A program made the translations under genes and the position numbers. From contig CAUYUJ010003947.1 of the NCBI GenBank assembly GCA_963575745.1, forward strand, positions 255,151 to 319,150: a stretch of 64,000 nt of DNA, given 5' to 3'. Positions within the stretch are counted from its first letter, which is position 1; every line of letters starts with the position of its first letter. This DNA is from Prorocentrum cordatum. Its lineage: Eukaryota; Sar; Dinophyceae; Prorocentrales; Prorocentraceae. Below are positions 61,817 to 64,000 of the stretch, one piece after another. The notes beneath the pieces are model-generated. The model was not told the DNA's origin. It did not search any database and saw only the letters and a list, made by a program, of their open reading frames with translations.

Positions 61817-62039
61817 ACGCTCTCGGCGAAGCGCAGCTGCTGGACAGCATCCCGAGGCTGGAAAAATGTGGAGAGCCGCGGAGAAGCTGCCACCTGTCGT
61901 GTCCTCTTCCCCACCCCTCCCGATCCCGGCCTGGCGTCCCATACTATTGTCTCCCCGAAGTTGGGGGTGGGTGGGTGGAATGACTGCGCGAACAATGGAC
62001 TTGAACAACTTCTACTGCTGTAACTTGACTTGCACCACA
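61817..62039. other. No gene recognised
   Basis: Unique sequence. Confidence 0.35.
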
Positions 62040-63999
62040 TAGCGGCGCCCGCAGTGGCCGCACCTCCGTCGTTGTCAGCATCGTCATTCACTTCGCTACT
62101 GTCATCGTGTTTACGATTGTCGACGTTGCCATGATACCGCGCCCGTCCAAGTCGCCGATTCGTAGTGAAGTGCCCGCAAGAATGTAATCAACGGTCAACA
62201 CCACCGCGGCCGCGTCGGTCGCGCCAAATTAGCTGGCCGTTGCGCACGTGCTTGAGTTCGCGCGGCCGCAGAGATGCACCAGCCAAAGCCAAGCATGCAT
62301 TTCAATTGCCACCGCATGGGTTTTGCAAACCAAGTGAGGGGTGAGTGGATGGGATGATTGCAATCGCATTTATGTCAAACTAAAACTCATGATAAAATAT
62401 TTAAGTATATATCACCAACTTGCGCCACATAGCTTGCGCCCCATATATGTTCTTTTCCAACAGAAGTCAATGACCCCCCCCTTGGGATTAGCGTTACTGT
62501 CTGGGACCCTGCAATCTACATCTGATTCTGGCCCATTGTTCATATTGAATATGAATTCGTACCATCCCAAAGAGTACCATTAGCGACCCCCTTTTTTTTC
62601 ACCCGTGTCAAATAATACGATGAAAACAAAATCGTTTATCAAACAAACATCGTGCACTTCCACTAACCCCTTGCGATATATTGAAAAAAATCAGCTTTGC
62701 GACATGTCTATGGCGCGCACTCTTGTGCATTCTCAAAGGAACCATCGGTGTCAACATTATCGTGAGTTTGCTCATGCGAGTTGTTGGAGCTACTATATGT
62801 GTTTGTCTATTCAAACATATCTGAAGCAAATGCGACCAACGGGCCTCTTCCGCGCGCGTGCGGCAAAATCATTCGCACGCCCTTGCGCGCTTGCTGGTGG
62901 GGCAACATCCGTGTCGTCAAATGGTACTACGCGGGGCGCTCGCGCGTGGGGGCTGCGCGGGCATGTCGAAATCCTTCCCGAATCTTCATCGCCGACACGT
63001 GGATGCCATGACTGTCATCGGCGTGATCAGCATCAGCGCCGTCATTGGCTATCGGTTCACATCGGTGCACCTCCACTTATCCGGCCAAAACCCCGCAAGT
63101 CGACAGGACAAAAAGTCGTCGAGCCCTGAAAGGCAGCCGTCGTCATCGTCATTATCGCCACCAGCACCGCTACTGCCGTGGTCGACGTCGCCAAAATGCC
63201 GCGCCCGCCTGGGTCACCGACTCGCGCTGAAGTGCCCTGGCGTGCGCGCGGCCTGCGAGATGCGCTGGCAAATCCTCAGCGGTCAGCGCCGCCGCGGCCG
63301 CGTCGGTCCCGCCAGACTAGACAGTCGCTCTGCGCGCGAGCCTCCATGCGATCACGCGGTCGCACGATGCGCCAGCCAGGGTCACGCGGCCGCGACAATC
63401 GACGCCGCGTCTACTTTGCTGACCCAGCTGCACGCGGGTGGGTGGGATGATTTCGCGAGTAGCGGAATAGACAGCTCACGAGCGACCATTCGTTCACTCT
63501 CTTCTCCTATCCCCCCGGTGTTATCGGTCGGGCCTGGGGATGTGCAATTTACAAATGATTCCCCACCGTCCCTTTTGGGGATGGTTTCGTGCCGTCCCAG
63601 CCAAGCCGGCCAGCCCCCTCAGTCACCCTCGTTCAATAACTTCAAGCGCGCGCTCGTTTATCGCAATCAAATGTCAAGCAACCTGTGCAAGCAATGACAA
63701 AGTTCACGCGCGCCCGTCATCGCGCGCGGATGCCGCGCTCCTTCGCGAACCTCGGTATCGTAGGGCATTCGAGAACGAATGTCCCGACACTATGCAAAAT
63801 TATTAACATGGTTTTGCGACATGATGGCAGAAGAAACCTGCGCGAGCGCTTTTGCGAGTTCTGACGGCAAATATTTGATTTCGACGTTTCCATCGCATGC
63901 GTCCAAGCGGGCCTCTCACGCCAGGCGGGCCATTCGCGCGCGTCGGTCGCGCGCGCGTGAAGACATCCGTCCAAAACCTTCATCGCCGACGCGTGGGCG
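62040..63999 (+). repeat. Diverged direct repeat with period about 1.0-1.1 kb
   Basis: GTCGACGTTGCCATGATACC...CGCGCCCG and AAGTGCCC (62118-62172) match GTCGACGTCGCCAAAATGCC and AAGTGCCC (63181-63238). CCGCGGCCGCGTCGGTCGCG (62203-62222) matches 63291-63310. GGGTGGGATGATTTCGCG (63439) matches GAGTGGATGGGATGATTGC (62343). TCTTCATCGCCGACACGTGG (62983-63002) matches CTTCATCGCCGACGCGTGGG at the right edge (63978-63997). No gene is recognised within. Confidence 0.6.
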
Positions 64000-64000
64000 C

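Overview
The window is GC-rich eukaryotic DNA with very few genes, most likely from a dinoflagellate nuclear genome. The reasons are the density of micro- and minisatellites, a bestrophin-type protein with an apparent signal-plus-transit presequence, and a reverse transcriptase whose wording (AGTEAV, GAFD, ALAQH, RARAAFEEV) I associate with retroelements abundant in dinoflagellates. This assignment rests on family recognition, not on a database search. No spliced-leader, tRNA or rRNA gene was seen.

Layout. 0-9.9 kb: a partial exon at the left edge, two loci of a roughly 77-bp minisatellite, several microsatellites and a few short exon-like segments. 10.0-13.0 kb: the one clear gene, a bestrophin-family anion channel, followed by a duplicated module of about 60 residues in two probable 3' exons. 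13.7-17.1 kb: a diverged long repeat in four tandem copies, an ATCGAT-type satellite and an assembly gap of 100 N. 17.6-24.4 kb: coding-like but broken sequence, GGA/CTC arrays and two short inverted-repeat elements with candidate target-site duplications.

24.4-45.0 kb and 47.8-48.7 kb: a mosaic without genes, built from a small set of modules. Two sister element families (called M and G here) share the same head hairpin and the same kind of tail stem-loop and terminal inverted repeat, but carry different bodies: M holds 3 to 7 copies of a ~176-bp satellite, G an AT-rich body. A third pair of families (A and B) has CCCGGAGAGC or CCCGGATAGC inverted ends; A carries a 34-bp perfect palindrome. 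Solo tails form tandem arrays. No transposase is encoded here. This is the best candidate for an undescribed system.

45.0-47.1 kb: the 77-bp minisatellite again (minus strand), a 90-bp derivative, then the C-terminal end of an SF1-type helicase. 48.85-52.85 kb (minus strand): a LINE-type element with an apurinic-type endonuclease and a reverse transcriptase with YADD intact, broken by nonsense codons and frame changes. 53-64 kb: unrecognised open frames, a second and clearly dead retroelement (57-59.7 kb, plus strand) with a 22-bp minisatellite on both sides, a triplicated 140-bp repeat with a conserved palindrome, a weak candidate secreted protein, and a roughly 1-kb repeat at the right end.

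The bestrophin gene would act alone, probably in plastid or thylakoid ion or bicarbonate transport; nothing here forms an operon. Everything else is mainly a record of repeat amplification and retroelement decay.
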